Shown here piece by piece: positions 35,654 through 45,446 of a stretch of 64,000 nt of DNA (position 1 is its first letter; the number at the start of each line of letters is the position of its first letter). This DNA is from Palleronia pontilimi. GTDB lineage: Bacteria; Pseudomonadota; Alphaproteobacteria; Rhodobacterales; Rhodobacteraceae. The notes beneath the pieces were generated by a model. The model did not search any database, was not told the DNA's origin, and saw only the letters and a list, made by a program, of their open reading frames with translations. Both the position numbers and the translations under genes were made by a program. The stretch is taken from NCBI RefSeq assembly GCF_016412875.1, contig NZ_JAEKPD010000007.1, forward strand, positions 186,001 through 250,000, read 5' to 3'.

Positions 35654-36762
35654 CAGCCTTCCGGACGTCGGTAGACGATGAAGCCGCCCGTTTCGCGCGC
35701 GGTGACGTTTTCGAACCGGGGATCCTGGCTGGTCAACACGACGATACCGGTGATTTCCTCGGCATCTTCACCCGAAAGGACAGCGAAGAATTGTCCATCC
35801 TCATAGTTGTCGGATTCGCCGGGCAAGCGCGAGAAGACGTCCGTCACGATTTCGCCGCTGGCTTTGGCCGCACTATCGTTGATGACCATCCTGACCTCGG
35901 GAAGGGTCGCACGCCCTTCTTCAAGAGCACCCGCGATTTCGGCGGTGATGTCGTTCCCCGCCAGATCAAACACCCGCCGGTCGAAAATCGTCGCGTTTAC
36001 ACCGTCACCGATGGTATTCGGCTGTTGGTTGAAATCTTCGAAATCGATCTGCACGGTTGCGCGACCGGTCGTATATTCAAGACCGCCGCGACCGTCGAAG
36101 TCCCGCAGCCCGGCATATTCCCCCTTATAAGAGCCCTGTCCGGTCTGGGGAATCTCAACGTTGCCATTGCGCTGGTAGATGAAGCCGCCGAAGCCGTACG
36201 GGATGTAGGAGCCCGTGCGCACGATAGCGAATTCCGACTGCCCCGAAGGACTTACACCGTAGACAGCGCGGTACAGGAATTGGTCGATCTGATCGCCGTT
36301 CAGCGGATCCGGTACCGGCTCGGTCGGCTCATATACCGCGAACTGCGATATCGACTCGCGCGGCTGGCCGCCTGGCGGCGTGGTCGGCACCGGGTCGAGC
36401 GTGGCGACAGTCGGGCTGCGGCGATAGGTGCTTTGTTGGTCGGTGTCGGGGCCCACATCCGGGTCGCCGTCAAACGCCAGATTGTCCACGGTGAACGTGT
36501 CGGTCTCGCTGTTGTAGCTGACCCTCTCCACGTAGCCCGAGCCCTCTCCGCGTTCCTCGCGGCGGGTGATGTCGGAACTTGAGCTCGGGCTTTCCGTGCC
36601 CGGCGGCAGATCGCCGTCGCTGTCGATCGGCGTGACCGGATCTCCATCCTCACCCGTGCCGCCATCGACCTCGTCGTCGTGAATGGGCTCGAACGGGTTG
36701 CCGCCATCGCAGGCGCCAAGCGCCAGTATCGCGCAGAGCGCGAGGGAATATCTGGGGATCAT
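35653..36762 (-). CDS. TbpB-like surface lipoprotein, probable Slam substrate
   Basis: 369 residues. The lipoprotein signal ends in ILALGAC (Cys ~18). A long acidic, Gly/Pro/Ser-rich linker follows to about residue 65, then beta-rich regions and a C-terminal barrel-like domain with [16 protein letters not shown] and a final [10 protein letters not shown], resembling transferrin-binding-protein-like (TbpB) barrels. Such lipoproteins are displayed on the surface by Slam. The flexible acidic linker is typical of surface lipoproteins. The start ATG has GAGG about nine bases upstream. The ligand, metal or otherwise, is unknown. Confidence 0.75.
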   Translation of the reverse strand: MIPRYSLALCAILALGACDGGNPFEPIHDDEVDGGTGEDGDPVTPIDSDGDLPPGTESPSSSSDITRREERGEGSGYVERVSYNSETDTFTVDNLAFDGDPDVGPDTDQQSTYRRSPTVATLDPVPTTPPGGQPRESISQFAVYEPTEPVPDPLNGDQIDQFLYRAVYGVSPSGQSEFAIVRTGSYIPYGFGGFIYQRNGNVEIPQTGQGSYKGEYAGLRDFDGRGGLEYTTGRATVQIDFEDFNQQPNTIGDGVNATIFDRRVFDLAGNDITAEIAGALEEGRATLPEVRMVINDSAAKASGEIVTDVFSRLPGESDNYEDGQFFAVLSGEDAEEITGIVVLTSQDPRFENVTARETGGFIVYRRPEG

Positions 36763-36974
36763 ACTGCTGTGCCTCGGATCGATTGTTTTGCGGCCAAATT
36801 GCCCGCCCGGGTTCGATTTGGTCAAGCGTACCGGTCCGCTTTGCCGAAATCGGACCCAGCCTGTGGGGAAATTACCAACCTTCGGGTAAGATATCCCCAT
36901 ATAGTGGTTTGTGCAGCCGCTCTGGCCAGATATTGTGTTGTTCGACTCAAGCCAGCATCGAAGGATCGCCCGCC

Positions 36975-37880
36975 ATGCCCCTTTCGCCCGAGCAACAGGC
37001 CGACATCGACGACCAGCGCGCCGAAAGCCACCAGACCCTGCGCGCCACGGTGCCGGGGATGGAGGCGCGTCTTTACCGCGCCCACGAGGTGCTGGATCAC
37101 GGGCTGGTGCGCGTCATCGACTATATGGGCGACGACGCCGCCATCACCCAGGCCGCGCGGGTCAGCTACGGGCGTGGCACCAAGTCGGTGCAGAACGACG
37201 AGGGGCTGATCCGCTACCTCATGCGGCACTGGCACTCGACCCCATTCGAGATGTGCGAGATCAAGCTGCACGTGAAGCTGCCGGTCTTCGTTGCGCGCCA
37301 GTGGATCCGCCACCGCACCGCCAACGTGAACGAGTACTCGGCCCGCTACTCGGTGCTGGACCGCGAATTTTACATCCCCGCGCCCGAACACCTGGCCGCG
37401 CAATCGTCGATCAACAACCAGGGCCGCGGTGCGGTGCTGGAGGGCGACGAGGCCGCCCGTGTCCTCGAAACCCTCAAATCCGACGCCGACCGCGCCTATG
37501 ACCACTACGAATCCATGCTGTCCCAGGACGGCCAGCAGGGCCTTGCCCGCGAACTGGCCCGCATGAACCTGCCCGCCAACGTCTATACGCAATGGTACTG
37601 GAAGGTGGACCTGCACAACCTCTTCCACTTCCTGCGCCTGCGCGCCGACCCCCACGCGCAATACGAGATCCGCGTCTATGCCGACGTGATCTGCGAGATC
37701 GTGAAGGACTGGGTCCCGCTCGCCTATGCCGCGTTCGAGGAATACCGGTTAGGGGGCGCGCAACTGTCGGCGACGGCGGTGGCGGTGGTGAAACGGATGA
37801 TCGCCGGGGAGACGGTGACGCAGGAGACGTCCGGTCTGACGAAGCGGGAGTGGGGGGAGTTGATGGGGGTTGTTGGGTGA
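36975..37880 (+). CDS. thyX: FAD-dependent thymidylate synthase
   Basis: 301 residues. ThyX makes dTMP from dUMP using FAD and methylene-tetrahydrofolate. The signature [15 protein letters not shown] matches the ThyX motif RHRxxSxNExSxR, with Ala for the first Ser. The long upstream frame to 36783 has no similarity, so I start at MPLSPEQQ, although its ribosome site (AAGGA) is distant. It diverges from the lipoprotein cassette. Its last codon overlaps the GTG of the low-GC AlbA_2 gene. Confidence 0.94.
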   Translation: MPLSPEQQADIDDQRAESHQTLRATVPGMEARLYRAHEVLDHGLVRVIDYMGDDAAITQAARVSYGRGTKSVQNDEGLIRYLMRHWHSTPFEMCEIKLHVKLPVFVARQWIRHRTANVNEYSARYSVLDREFYIPAPEHLAAQSSINNQGRGAVLEGDEAARVLETLKSDADRAYDHYESMLSQDGQQGLARELARMNLPANVYTQWYWKVDLHNLFHFLRLRADPHAQYEIRVYADVICEIVKDWVPLAYAAFEEYRLGGAQLSATAVAVVKRMIAGETVTQETSGLTKREWGELMGVVG

Positions 37881-38941
37881 CCGTAAGTCAAGAAGAATGT
37901 CTCTCTCGTCTCTCGCCTATCCCTGTCGGGGATGGCTTTCGCGTCAAATCGCGCGAATCCGTCGACTTAGAGTTCAAGCGTGAGCTCACTCTTGCTACCT
38001 TCCGGAAATCTCTAAAAACAGTTGCTGCATTTTCTAACTGTAAAGGTGGATGGATCGTATTCGGAGTATCAGATAGGCCACGTAATATTGTGGGTATAGG
38101 TGCTGCTGACTTAGACGATGGCCAGTTGTCCGAACAGGTCATTCAATCAATTTCGCCTGCTCCCGATTGGTCGATGACTTATCTTGATATATTTGGTCTT
38201 CGCGTCGCAATTTTCGAAGTTTTTCAGAACCCCCGACTGCCCACTATTGCAATTCGCGATCTCAGTGGAGGTCAAGGGGAAGATCCACTTTTGAGGCAAG
38301 GCACAGTTTACACGAGGCGTAGGGGACAGACGTCCCCGATCACCGGAGCTGAATTTACGCAGATGATGCGCATGAGGGACGATTTGACTGAGGCGAGGAT
38401 ATTTCAGTTCCTCGGGCGCGGTCGAGACATAGGATTTGACCGTGCGATCGTCGCAGGTGGTAAGGGTGAAGCCCAGCAAGATGCCGAGAGGATGACCTTC
38501 TATATCCCTTCTAGCTCAGCCAGTGACCTCAATATCGTTGATCGCGCAAGGCTGATAGAAGAAGACGGAGCGCCAGCCTACGAAATCGTAGGAAATGTGA
38601 ACTTGTTTGCACCCGGCGACATTGATCCGAGACTGCCCATGCGCGCGGCGGAAACTGCCGCTAGCCAGCTAGAAGAGATTCACAATATTTTTGGTAACGA
38701 TTTCCCTTGGACTTTCTCACACTTAAAGAAGGCAGCGTCGCATTTGGGGTTTTGGCGTCGGACAGAGGGTGACGGTGTGAACACCGGTGTTGAGCCATTA
38801 ACTGGAACTACAATTTATTTCCGAGCCGGAAGGGAGGAGATCCTGAATTTTGCGAGGCAAAATCCGAGTGAATTCGTAGATGTAGTTGCGTCTCAAGCGA
38901 CACGGAAAAGATGGCGTGACGCGCAAGAGCTGGTGCAGTAA
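37877..38941 (+). CDS. AlbA_2 (Schlafen-like) domain protein, low GC
   Basis: 354 residues. The N-terminal ~120 residues form an AlbA_2 domain with [12 protein letters not shown] and [17 protein letters not shown], found in Schlafen-like proteins and in many anti-phage and regulatory proteins. The rest is unrecognised. It begins at GTG overlapping the thyX stop (GTGA). Base composition is foreign: 38041-38100 has 26 of 60 G+C against 39 of 60 at 37681-37740 in thyX. Codon use is also unlike its neighbours. It is probably a transferred gene that landed on the end of thyX. Function unknown. Confidence 0.78.
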   Translation: MTVSQEECLSRLSPIPVGDGFRVKSRESVDLEFKRELTLATFRKSLKTVAAFSNCKGGWIVFGVSDRPRNIVGIGAADLDDGQLSEQVIQSISPAPDWSMTYLDIFGLRVAIFEVFQNPRLPTIAIRDLSGGQGEDPLLRQGTVYTRRRGQTSPITGAEFTQMMRMRDDLTEARIFQFLGRGRDIGFDRAIVAGGKGEAQQDAERMTFYIPSSSASDLNIVDRARLIEEDGAPAYEIVGNVNLFAPGDIDPRLPMRAAETAASQLEEIHNIFGNDFPWTFSHLKKAASHLGFWRRTEGDGVNTGVEPLTGTTIYFRAGREEILNFARQNPSEFVDVVASQATRKRWRDAQELVQ

Positions 38942-39121
38942 GCGGCTAACCTAAACTCTGCCACTGCTGATTTAGCTCTTATTCTACTTCTATAACTTAT
39001 CATCTCGCGTGTTCCGTGATCGGAAGCGAAATGTGCAGCGACGTCGGACGGCTTCGAGCGCGCTGTTGCCATGGTTCAATCAACCGATCCTCTGAAACCA
39101 ATGTCCGCCCGGCGGTACGCC

Positions 39122-39186
39122 GGGCAGCGCCCGACCCGCCCCCCAGGGCGGGCGCTTCACGCCCACCCTCGGGTCGGGCGCTGCCC
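39122..39186. repeat. 17-bp perfect inverted repeat
   Basis: GGGCAGCGCCCGACCCG (39122-39138) is the exact complement of CGGGTCGGGCGCTGCCC (39170-39186). The second arm recurs as a direct copy at 39322-39338, tying it into the 150-bp repeat. Confidence 0.85.
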
Positions 39187-39424
39187 CGTCCGCGATGAAC
39201 GACCCTCGGTCCCTGTGACAGATGCCCCCCTGCGCATTGCTTGCGCAATCCGCGTTCGACCCTTGGGGCTTTCCACTGGAAAGCCCCATCGCGGGCAGGC
39301 CCGCGACCGGGCCTCACCCCTCGGGTCGGGCGCTGCCCTCATCGCATTGCACGACCCTCGGCCAACCTGACAAACGCCCCGGCGCATTGCTTGCGCAATC
39401 CGCGTTCGGCCCTTGGGGCTTTCC
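39166..39424 (+). repeat. Two diverged ~150-bp direct repeat units
   Basis: A 43-base segment starting GCGCATTGCTTGCGCAATCC at 39232-39274 recurs at 39382-39424 with one difference seen, and the 17-bp block at 39170-39186 recurs at 39322-39338. The offsets are 150 and 152 bases, so two units about 150 bases long lie in tandem, with diverged sequence between the conserved blocks. This looks like a dispersed intergenic element rather than coding sequence. Confidence 0.75.
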
Positions 39425-39555
39425 GCCCGAAAACCCATCGCGGGCGAGCGCGCTGGTCTTCGCTCGGCGCTCACAAATTAGGCGCGGTATCAAACCTGTG
39501 TTACCTTACGTCACCCTGGGCAATTTCGCCCTCGGGGAGAAGTGGGAGAACATTC

Positions 39556-40026
39556 ATGACCAAGACTATTTTCAAGGGTTTCCTGGCGGCCGGGTTGCTG
39601 GCCGCGGCTCCCCTGGCCGCGATGGAGGTGACGGGGACCGGGCACGGCACCTCGGACAACCAGCCCATGCCGCTGACCGAGGACATCGTCGCGGTCCAGG
39701 TCGCCAGCACCTATGAGCGCTTCGACTCCGACGACCCCGACAACCCGCTGGTGGGCCTGAGCGGGCCGTGCTGGGGCTCGATGCTGATGAACGCGGGTGC
39801 GGTGTCCGGCAGCGGGCTCTGCCGCTATTCCGACGAGGACGGCGGCGAGGCCGTGCTGAGCTGGACCGCGGAAGCCGTCGAGAACGGCCGCACCCAGGGC
39901 AGCTGGGAAGTGGTCGGCGGCACCGGCTCGTGGGAGGGCGTCACCGGCGGCGGCAGCTTCGACGCGGGCACCGACGACGCGGGCGCCTATACAAACAACG
40001 TCATCGGCGAGCTGACCATGCCCTGA
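39556..40026 (+). CDS. Small secreted protein, possible AOC-barrel-like fold
   Basis: 156 residues. A clear signal peptide (residues ~1-22, LLAAAPLAAM) is followed by a Gly- and Asp-rich beta protein. Two Cys (GPCWGSM and GLCRYSD) could form a disulfide. The segment GTGSWEGVTGGGSF resembles the turn repeated in allene-oxide-cyclase-like and dirigent-type barrels, but this is a weak resemblance. GGGAGAA precedes the ATG. It follows the repeat block and is probably periplasmic or exported. Function is unknown. Confidence 0.7.
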   Translation: MTKTIFKGFLAAGLLAAAPLAAMEVTGTGHGTSDNQPMPLTEDIVAVQVASTYERFDSDDPDNPLVGLSGPCWGSMLMNAGAVSGSGLCRYSDEDGGEAVLSWTAEAVENGRTQGSWEVVGGTGSWEGVTGGGSFDAGTDDAGAYTNNVIGELTMP

Positions 40027-40165
40027 CGCACCCGGCGCGCGGCGGTGTCATGGCCGCCGCGCGCCGCGATTGTTTCCGAAACGCCAAATTGACCGCTTGC
40101 GGGGCACCGGCTACGCTTTGCCCGATGGCGGCGCGACCGCCGGGACAAAGGACGCGAGGGACCAG

Positions 40166-40441
40166 ATGACACGCACCGCAATCGCTTTCGGACTGACGCT
40201 GTCCGCCTTCGCCGCACCCGCCATCGCCGGCAACGCCGTCTATCCGTTCAAGACGCACGAGAATTTCTGCCCCAACGGGTTGCAGCCCGTCTATGCGGGC
40301 GGCGAGATCTGCTGCGGCACGCCCACGACCCACACGACCTATGCCCAGGTCATGGCGCATCCGGCGCCCAAGCGGCAGGCCCGCGCGGTGCGCCACATCC
40401 CCGCCCAGAAGGGCATCCCGACCGGCAAGGGGATCGACTGA
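40166..40441 (+). CDS. Small secreted Cys-containing protein
   Basis: 91 residues. A signal peptide ends near AAPAIAG, leaving a mature part of about 70 residues with three Cys (NFCPNG and EICCGT) and many His, Pro and Lys. This could fold around a disulfide or bind metal. GAGGGACC precedes the ATG; the longer frame from 40070 lacks a ribosome site. A hairpin terminator follows. I do not recognise the family. Confidence 0.65.
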   Translation: MTRTAIAFGLTLSAFAAPAIAGNAVYPFKTHENFCPNGLQPVYAGGEICCGTPTTHTTYAQVMAHPAPKRQARAVRHIPAQKGIPTGKGID

Positions 40442-40455
40442 GCGGCGCGCACGAA

Positions 40456-40487
40456 AAAGCCCGCCGCGGTGTGCCGGGGCGGGCTTT
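40456..40487. terminator. Bidirectional terminator between convergent genes
   Basis: AAAGCCCGCC (40456-40465) pairs with GGCGGGCTTT (40478-40487). An A-run precedes and a short T-run ends the stem, so it can serve both the secreted-protein gene and the convergent cspA. Confidence 0.8.
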
Positions 40488-40511
40488 CGGCGGTGCTGGT
40501 GTGAAAATGGG

Positions 40512-40718
40512 CTAAAGCGCCTGGAGCTCTCCGGCCGATTCGCGTCCGTCACGGCCCGCGATCAACTCGTAGCTGACCTTCTGATTGTCGGCCAAGCCGG
40601 TCATGCCGGCCCGCTCAACCGCCGAAATATGAACGAAAATATCTTTGCCGCCATCGTCCGGCGCAATGAAGCCGTAGCCTTTGGTGGTGTTGAACCATTT
40701 AACGGTGCCAGTGGGCAT
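40512..40718 (-). CDS. cspA: Cold-shock domain protein
   Basis: 68 residues, one cold-shock domain. RNP1 is KGYGFI (13-18) and RNP2 DIFVHIS (26-32), the surfaces that bind single-stranded RNA or DNA. Such proteins act as RNA chaperones. The 157 bases to the next divergent start could hold a structured leader, as in other csp genes. Cold induction is not demonstrated. Confidence 0.94.
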   Translation of the reverse strand: MPTGTVKWFNTTKGYGFIAPDDGGKDIFVHISAVERAGMTGLADNQKVSYELIAGRDGRESAGELQAL

Positions 40719-40875
40719 TCCCGTGTCTCCCTGTGGTCGTGCCCGCCCGCGGAATTGCGGCGGGATGGTGCTGCCAGGTCTTCCGTCATGGCCGCGTGGG
40801 CACTATCCGATAGAACGTCTGTCGTCACATTGGAAACGCTGGTAAATTCGCGCACAGATTGCAAGTGAAAGTCAA

Positions 40876-41229
40876 ATGACAGTGCCAAGCCAAGCGCCCG
40901 CGTCGCTGACGCTCTACGGGCTGAAAACCTGCGATACCTGTCGCAAGGCCCTGAAATCATTAAGGGATGCGGGGCATGACGTGGTTTTCCACGATGTCCG
41001 GGCCGACGGATTGCCGCGGGAGACCCTTGAGCGGTTTCATGCTGACCTGGGCGAGGAATTGATGAATAAGCGGTCGTCGACCTGGCGCCAGCTGGGCGAT
41101 AGCGCTCACGGGCAGGACGTGATTTCCCTGATTTCTCAATATCCTGCAGTAATGAAGCGACCCGTCATCGACGACGGGACGCGGCTGTACCTGGGCTGGA
41201 CGAAGGACGTGCAGGCCGCCCTTACCTGA
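40876..41229 (+). CDS. ArsC/Spx-family protein (YffB-like)
   Basis: 117 residues with the thioredoxin-like ArsC fold. The CxxC-like CDTC is at C19-C22, then FHDVRADG and [10 protein letters not shown], and a conserved KRPVIDDG near the end. Many proteins of this group (YffB type) are reductases of uncertain substrate, not true arsenate reductases; no arsenic genes are nearby. Its last eight bases overlap the end of the convergent thrS gene. Confidence 0.85.
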   Translation: MTVPSQAPASLTLYGLKTCDTCRKALKSLRDAGHDVVFHDVRADGLPRETLERFHADLGEELMNKRSSTWRQLGDSAHGQDVISLISQYPAVMKRPVIDDGTRLYLGWTKDVQAALT

Positions 41230-43168
41230 GATCGGGCGGCGTCGCTTCGGCCTGCAAATCGGCCAATAGCGTGTCGAGCGGGGCGGTGCGCGTCTGCTTC
41301 TCGCCCAGCCGCCGGACCGAGACGGTCCGATCCTCGACCTCGCGCGCGCCGATGGCCAGGATCACCGGCACCTTGCCCACCGAGTGCTCGCGAACCTTGT
41401 AGTTGATCTTCTCATTGCGGGTATCCGCCTCGGCCCGGATGCCGTTCTTGCGCAGAAGATCCGTGATTTCAGTGACATAGGCATCGGCGTCGGACACGAT
41501 GGACGCCACGACCACCTGGCGCGGAGCGATCCAGAACGGCAGCTTGCCCTCGTAGTTTTCGATCAGGATCCCCAGGAACCGCTCGAACGACCCGAGGATC
41601 GCGCGGTGCAGCATGTAGGGGCGGTGCTTGCTGCCGTCGGCGGCCACATAGGAGGCATCCAGCCGCTCGGGCAGGTTGGGATCCACCTGGAACGTGCCCA
41701 GCTGCCATTCGCGGCCGATCGCGTCGGTCAGCTTGAAATCCAGCTTCGGCCCGTAGAACGCCCCTTCGCCGGGATCGAGCTCGTAAGGATGCCCCGTCGC
41801 CTTGATCGCGTTTTCCAGAGCGTTTTCAACGTAGTCCCACGACTCGTCGCTGCCCACGCGCTTCTCTGGCCGGGTCGAGAACTTGATGTCGAAGCTGTCG
41901 AACCCGAGGTCCGAATAGACGCTGGCCAGCATGTCGATGAAGCCCGCGCATTCGGCTTCGATCTGGTCCTCGGTGCAGAAGATATGTGCGTCGTCCTGGG
42001 TGAAGCCGCGCACCCGCATCAGCCCGTGCAGCGCGCCCGACGGCTCGTAGCGCGAGCAGGCCCCGAACTCGGCCAGCCTGAGCGGCAGGTCGCGATAGGA
42101 TTTCAGGCCCTGGTTGAACACCTGCACGTGGCAGGGGCAGTTCATGGGCTTCAGCGCGTTGACGGCCTTTTCGCGGGCGTGTTCCTCGTCCACCTCGACG
42201 ATGAACATATGCTCTTGGTACTTTTCCCAGTGGCCCGAGGCTTCCCACAGCTTGCGGTCCACGATCTGGGGCGTGTTGATCTCGCGGTAGCCGTGGGCGC
42301 GCTGCTTGCGGCGCATGTAATCCTGCAAGGTCGTGTAGATGTTCCAGCCGTTCGGGTGCCAGAACACCTGGCCCGGCGCCTCTTCCTGCATGTGGAACAG
42401 GTCCATCTCGCGGCCCAGCTTGCGGTGGTCGCGCTTGGCGGCCTCTTCCAGCATGGTCAGGTGGGCGTTCAGGTCCTTCTTGGTGCGGAAGCCCACGCCG
42501 GTGATGCGTTGCAGCTGGGGCCGGGTCACGTCGCCGAACCAGTAGGCGCCCGACACGCCCATCAGCTTGAACGCGTCGGCGGGCACCTGGCCCGTGTGCT
42601 GCAGATGCGGGCCGCGGCAAAGATCCTGCCAGTCGCCGTGCCAGTACATCCGGATCGGCGCGTCCTCGGGGATGCGGTCGATGAGCTCGACCTTGAAGGG
42701 CTCGTTCGTGTCCTTATAGTGCTGGATCGCGCGGTCGCGGTCCCAGATCTCGGTGCGCACCGGGTCGCGCGCGTTGATGATCTTGCGCATCCGGTCCTCG
42801 ATCTGGCCCAGGTCTTCGGGCGTGAAGGGCTCGGCGCGGTCGAAATCGTAGAACCAGCCATGGTCGGTCACGGGACCGATGGTCACCTTCACGTCCTGCC
42901 AGATTTCCTGCACGGCGCGGGCCATGATGTGGGCCAGGTCGTGGCGCACCAGTTCCAGCGCGGGGGCGGCATCGTCCATGGTGTTGATGGCGATCCGGGC
43001 ATCGCGCTCGATGGGCCATTGCAGGTCCCAGTGCTCGCCGTCCAGCGTGGCCGAAATCGCCTTCTTGCCCAGCGACTTGCTGATCGATGCGGCCACGTCG
43101 GCCGCCGTCACGCCCGCGTCGAAGTCGCGCGCGTTGCCATCGGGAAATGTCAGGGAAATCTGGGCCAT
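41222..43168 (-). CDS. thrS: Threonyl-tRNA synthetase
   Basis: 648 residues, full length. The N-terminal TGS domain, the editing domain with [15 protein letters not shown], the class II catalytic core with the zinc Cys in [13 protein letters not shown], and the C-terminal anticodon-binding domain are all present in order. It charges tRNA-Thr. GAGG lies seven bases before the ATG; a start nine codons earlier is less likely. It is divergent from the MFS gene. Confidence 0.96.
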   Translation of the reverse strand: MAQISLTFPDGNARDFDAGVTAADVAASISKSLGKKAISATLDGEHWDLQWPIERDARIAINTMDDAAPALELVRHDLAHIMARAVQEIWQDVKVTIGPVTDHGWFYDFDRAEPFTPEDLGQIEDRMRKIINARDPVRTEIWDRDRAIQHYKDTNEPFKVELIDRIPEDAPIRMYWHGDWQDLCRGPHLQHTGQVPADAFKLMGVSGAYWFGDVTRPQLQRITGVGFRTKKDLNAHLTMLEEAAKRDHRKLGREMDLFHMQEEAPGQVFWHPNGWNIYTTLQDYMRRKQRAHGYREINTPQIVDRKLWEASGHWEKYQEHMFIVEVDEEHAREKAVNALKPMNCPCHVQVFNQGLKSYRDLPLRLAEFGACSRYEPSGALHGLMRVRGFTQDDAHIFCTEDQIEAECAGFIDMLASVYSDLGFDSFDIKFSTRPEKRVGSDESWDYVENALENAIKATGHPYELDPGEGAFYGPKLDFKLTDAIGREWQLGTFQVDPNLPERLDASYVAADGSKHRPYMLHRAILGSFERFLGILIENYEGKLPFWIAPRQVVVASIVSDADAYVTEITDLLRKNGIRAEADTRNEKINYKVREHSVGKVPVILAIGAREVEDRTVSVRRLGEKQTRTAPLDTLLADLQAEATPPDLR

Positions 43169-43391
43169 GGGCCACCTCGTCGGTTTGGCGCCCACGGAAC
43201 GCCCGGTTGCAAGTTATGTGTGCACGGACTTGCCCAGCCCGGCCGCCCAAGTCAACCCACGGCGCGCGCCGGGCTTGCCATCCCTGGCCTCTCAATGCCT
43301 CGAGACCACGTCGGAAAGGAGCGGTGCGCCGGGAAATTGGCGACAGACCGCGCAAGCGGACTACTTTCGCGAAGACCGACCGGAGAGAGCG

Positions 43392-44675
43392 ATGAGCGAC
43401 ACCACGAGCTACGAAGAAACCCTGTTCGAGGCGCTGACCGAGGACACCGACAGCCCCGGCGGATTGAGCGACACCGCCCAATCCCACGAGGCGGGCAATT
43501 TCCTGCGCCACGCGGCGTCGCTGTCGATGACGAAGTTGGCCGACGGGCTCTTGTCGCCGAAACTGGTGCTGTCGTGGCTTCTGAGCACGCTTGGCGCGTC
43601 GAACTTCCTGGTGGGCCTGCTGGTCCCGATCCGCGAGGCGGGCGCGCTTCTGCCGCAGCTTTTCACGGCGCCGCGCATCCACGCCATGGGGCGGCGCAAA
43701 TGGGCCTGGGCCGGTGGCTCGGTGGTGCAGGGGCTGGCCTGCGCGGGGATCGTGGTCGCCGGGCTGACGATGGAGGGCAACGCCGCGGGCATCGCCATCT
43801 GCGTGGCGCTGACCGTGCTGGCGCTGGCGCGTTCGGTCTGTTCGGTCAGCTACAAGGACATTTTGGGCAAGACCGTGGGCAAGACCCGGCGCGGATCGGC
43901 CACGGGGCTTGCCGCCAGCGTCGCCAGCATCGGCGTGATCGTGTTCGCGTTGATGCTGGTGCTGGACCTCGGTGCGCGGATGACGCTGGTGATCGGCGCG
44001 CTGACGCTCGCCGCCGCGCTGTGGCTGATCGCGGGCGCGCTGTTCGCTACGTTGCGCGAAGAGCCGACCCCGCGCGCGGCGGAAGGCACGCCCTGGGGGC
44101 AGCTCACCCTGCTGCGCGAGGATCGCCAGCTGGTGCTGTTCATCGTCACCCGCGGCCTGCTGACCGCGACCGCGCTGGCGCCGCCCTACCTGGTGCTGCT
44201 GGGCGCGCAAGCGGGGCAGGGCAGCTTCGACCAGCTGGGTGCGCTGGTGCTGGCCTCGTCCGTGGCGTCGTTCCTGTCATCCTATGTCTGGGGGCGCATG
44301 GCCGACCGGTCCAGCCGCGACGTGCTGAGGCGGTCGGGCGGGCTGGGGGCCATTGCGCTGGCGGGCGCGATCCTGCTGGACATGCAGGGGCTGGCGGGCG
44401 CGTGGTGGGCGATGCCGGTCGTGCTGTTCGTCCTGATGATCGCCTATCACGGCGTGCGGCAGGGCCGCTCGACCTACTTGGTGGACATGGCGCCGAAGGA
44501 TCAGAGACCGGCCTATACGGCGGTGTCGAACACGGTGATCGGCGTCGTGCTGATGGGATCGGGCCTGTTCGGCGCGTTGGCGTCGATCTGGGGGGCGGGC
44601 AGCACGCTGGCGCTGTTCGCCGTGATGTGCCTGCTCGCGGTCGTGGTGGCGGGCAAGCTGGAAGACGTCGAGTAA
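43392..44675 (+). CDS. MFS transporter
   Basis: 427 residues with about twelve membrane helices preceded by an acidic cytoplasmic N-terminus (residues ~1-35). A family-type loop with positively charged turns is seen at HAMGRRKWAW and in the second half at GRMADRSSRDVLRR. No substrate motif is recognised. GGAGAG precedes the ATG. It reads towards the alpha/beta hydrolase genes, with 39 bases to the first. Export of a small molecule is plausible but unproven. Confidence 0.82.
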   Translation: MSDTTSYEETLFEALTEDTDSPGGLSDTAQSHEAGNFLRHAASLSMTKLADGLLSPKLVLSWLLSTLGASNFLVGLLVPIREAGALLPQLFTAPRIHAMGRRKWAWAGGSVVQGLACAGIVVAGLTMEGNAAGIAICVALTVLALARSVCSVSYKDILGKTVGKTRRGSATGLAASVASIGVIVFALMLVLDLGARMTLVIGALTLAAALWLIAGALFATLREEPTPRAAEGTPWGQLTLLREDRQLVLFIVTRGLLTATALAPPYLVLLGAQAGQGSFDQLGALVLASSVASFLSSYVWGRMADRSSRDVLRRSGGLGAIALAGAILLDMQGLAGAWWAMPVVLFVLMIAYHGVRQGRSTYLVDMAPKDQRPAYTAVSNTVIGVVLMGSGLFGALASIWGAGSTLALFAVMCLLAVVVAGKLEDVE

Positions 44676-44714
44676 CGCTTTTCATTCCCGGCCGCGCGCC
44701 TAGTGTCTTCCCCC

Positions 44715-45446
44715 ATGACCGATTTCCTCGACACGGCCCATGGCCGCCGCATCGCCTATCACCGCACCGAGGGGAAGGGGCCTTGGGTCGTCTTCCTGGG
44801 CGGGTTCAAATCCGACATGGGCGGCACCAAGGCCGTGCACCTGGAAGCCTGGGCCAAGGCGCGGGGCCGCGCCTTCCTGCGGTTCGACTATTCGGGCCAC
44901 GGCGAGTCCTCGGGCACGTTCGAAGAGGGCGGCATCGGTGACTGGTCGCAGGACGCGGCGGATGCCATCGGCGCGCTGACCGACGGCCCGGTCGTGCTGG
45001 TCGGGTCCAGCATGGGCGGGTGGGTGTCGTTGCTGGTGGCGCGGCAATTGACGCGCGTCGTCGGTATGGTGGGCATCGCCGCCGCGCCCGATTTCACCGA
45101 GGACAGCATGTGGGCGGGCTTCTCGCCCGAGCAGCACGCCGAGATGGAGCGCACGGGCCGCGTGGCCCTGCCGTCGGAATACGGCGAGCCCTATATCATC
45201 ACGAAACGGCTGATCGAGGATGGCCGCAACCACTTGGTCCTGCGCGAGCCCATGCGCGATTTCGGACCCGTGCGCCTGTTGCAGGGCACCGAGGACGCGG
45301 ATGTGGACCGCTCGGTGGCGCTGCGGCTTCTGGATCATCTGCAGGGCGACGTGCGGCTGACGCTGGTGAAGGGCGCCGATCACCGGTTTTCCAGCCCCGA
45401 ATGCCTGGCCCTGATCGAAAGCGCCATTGACCAGGTGCTGGGATGA
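44715..45446 (+). CDS. Alpha/beta hydrolase, ABHD10-like
   Basis: 243 residues. The nucleophile elbow is GSSMGG, and FLGGFKSDMGGTKA plus FDYSGHGESSG resemble the ABHD10-type thioesterase/esterase subfamily. The catalytic Asp and His are likely in LLQGTEDADV and KGADHRF. There is no signal peptide. The gene overlaps the next hydrolase by ATGA. Substrate unknown. Confidence 0.85.
   Translation: MTDFLDTAHGRRIAYHRTEGKGPWVVFLGGFKSDMGGTKAVHLEAWAKARGRAFLRFDYSGHGESSGTFEEGGIGDWSQDAADAIGALTDGPVVLVGSSMGGWVSLLVARQLTRVVGMVGIAAAPDFTEDSMWAGFSPEQHAEMERTGRVALPSEYGEPYIITKRLIEDGRNHLVLREPMRDFGPVRLLQGTEDADVDRSVALRLLDHLQGDVRLTLVKGADHRFSSPECLALIESAIDQVLG

Larger units (their letters stand above)
38942..39555. other. 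614-base gene-free region with internal repeats
   Basis: The first ~80 bases continue the A/T-rich composition of the AlbA_2 gene, then the sequence turns sharply GC-rich at about 39090. From there it is built of repeats (next entries). Short open frames here repeat the same peptide pattern and are not taken as genes. The last ~90 bases should hold the promoter of the secreted-protein gene. Confidence 0.6.

Noticed and set aside
39000-39474. Short open frames within the repeat block, repeating a peptide like LRNPRSALGAF
   Set aside because: They are translations of the same DNA repeat in several frames, with no ribosome sites; treated as non-coding repeats.
40876-41229. True arsenate reductase (arsC)
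   Set aside because: The fold fits but no arsenic genes are near, and the sequence looks like the YffB group of uncertain function.
41384-44941. Very long open frame opposite thrS and running through the MFS gene (1185 codons)
   Set aside because: It is antisense to thrS and out of frame with the MFS gene, has no domain, and arises because high GC removes stop codons from shadow frames.
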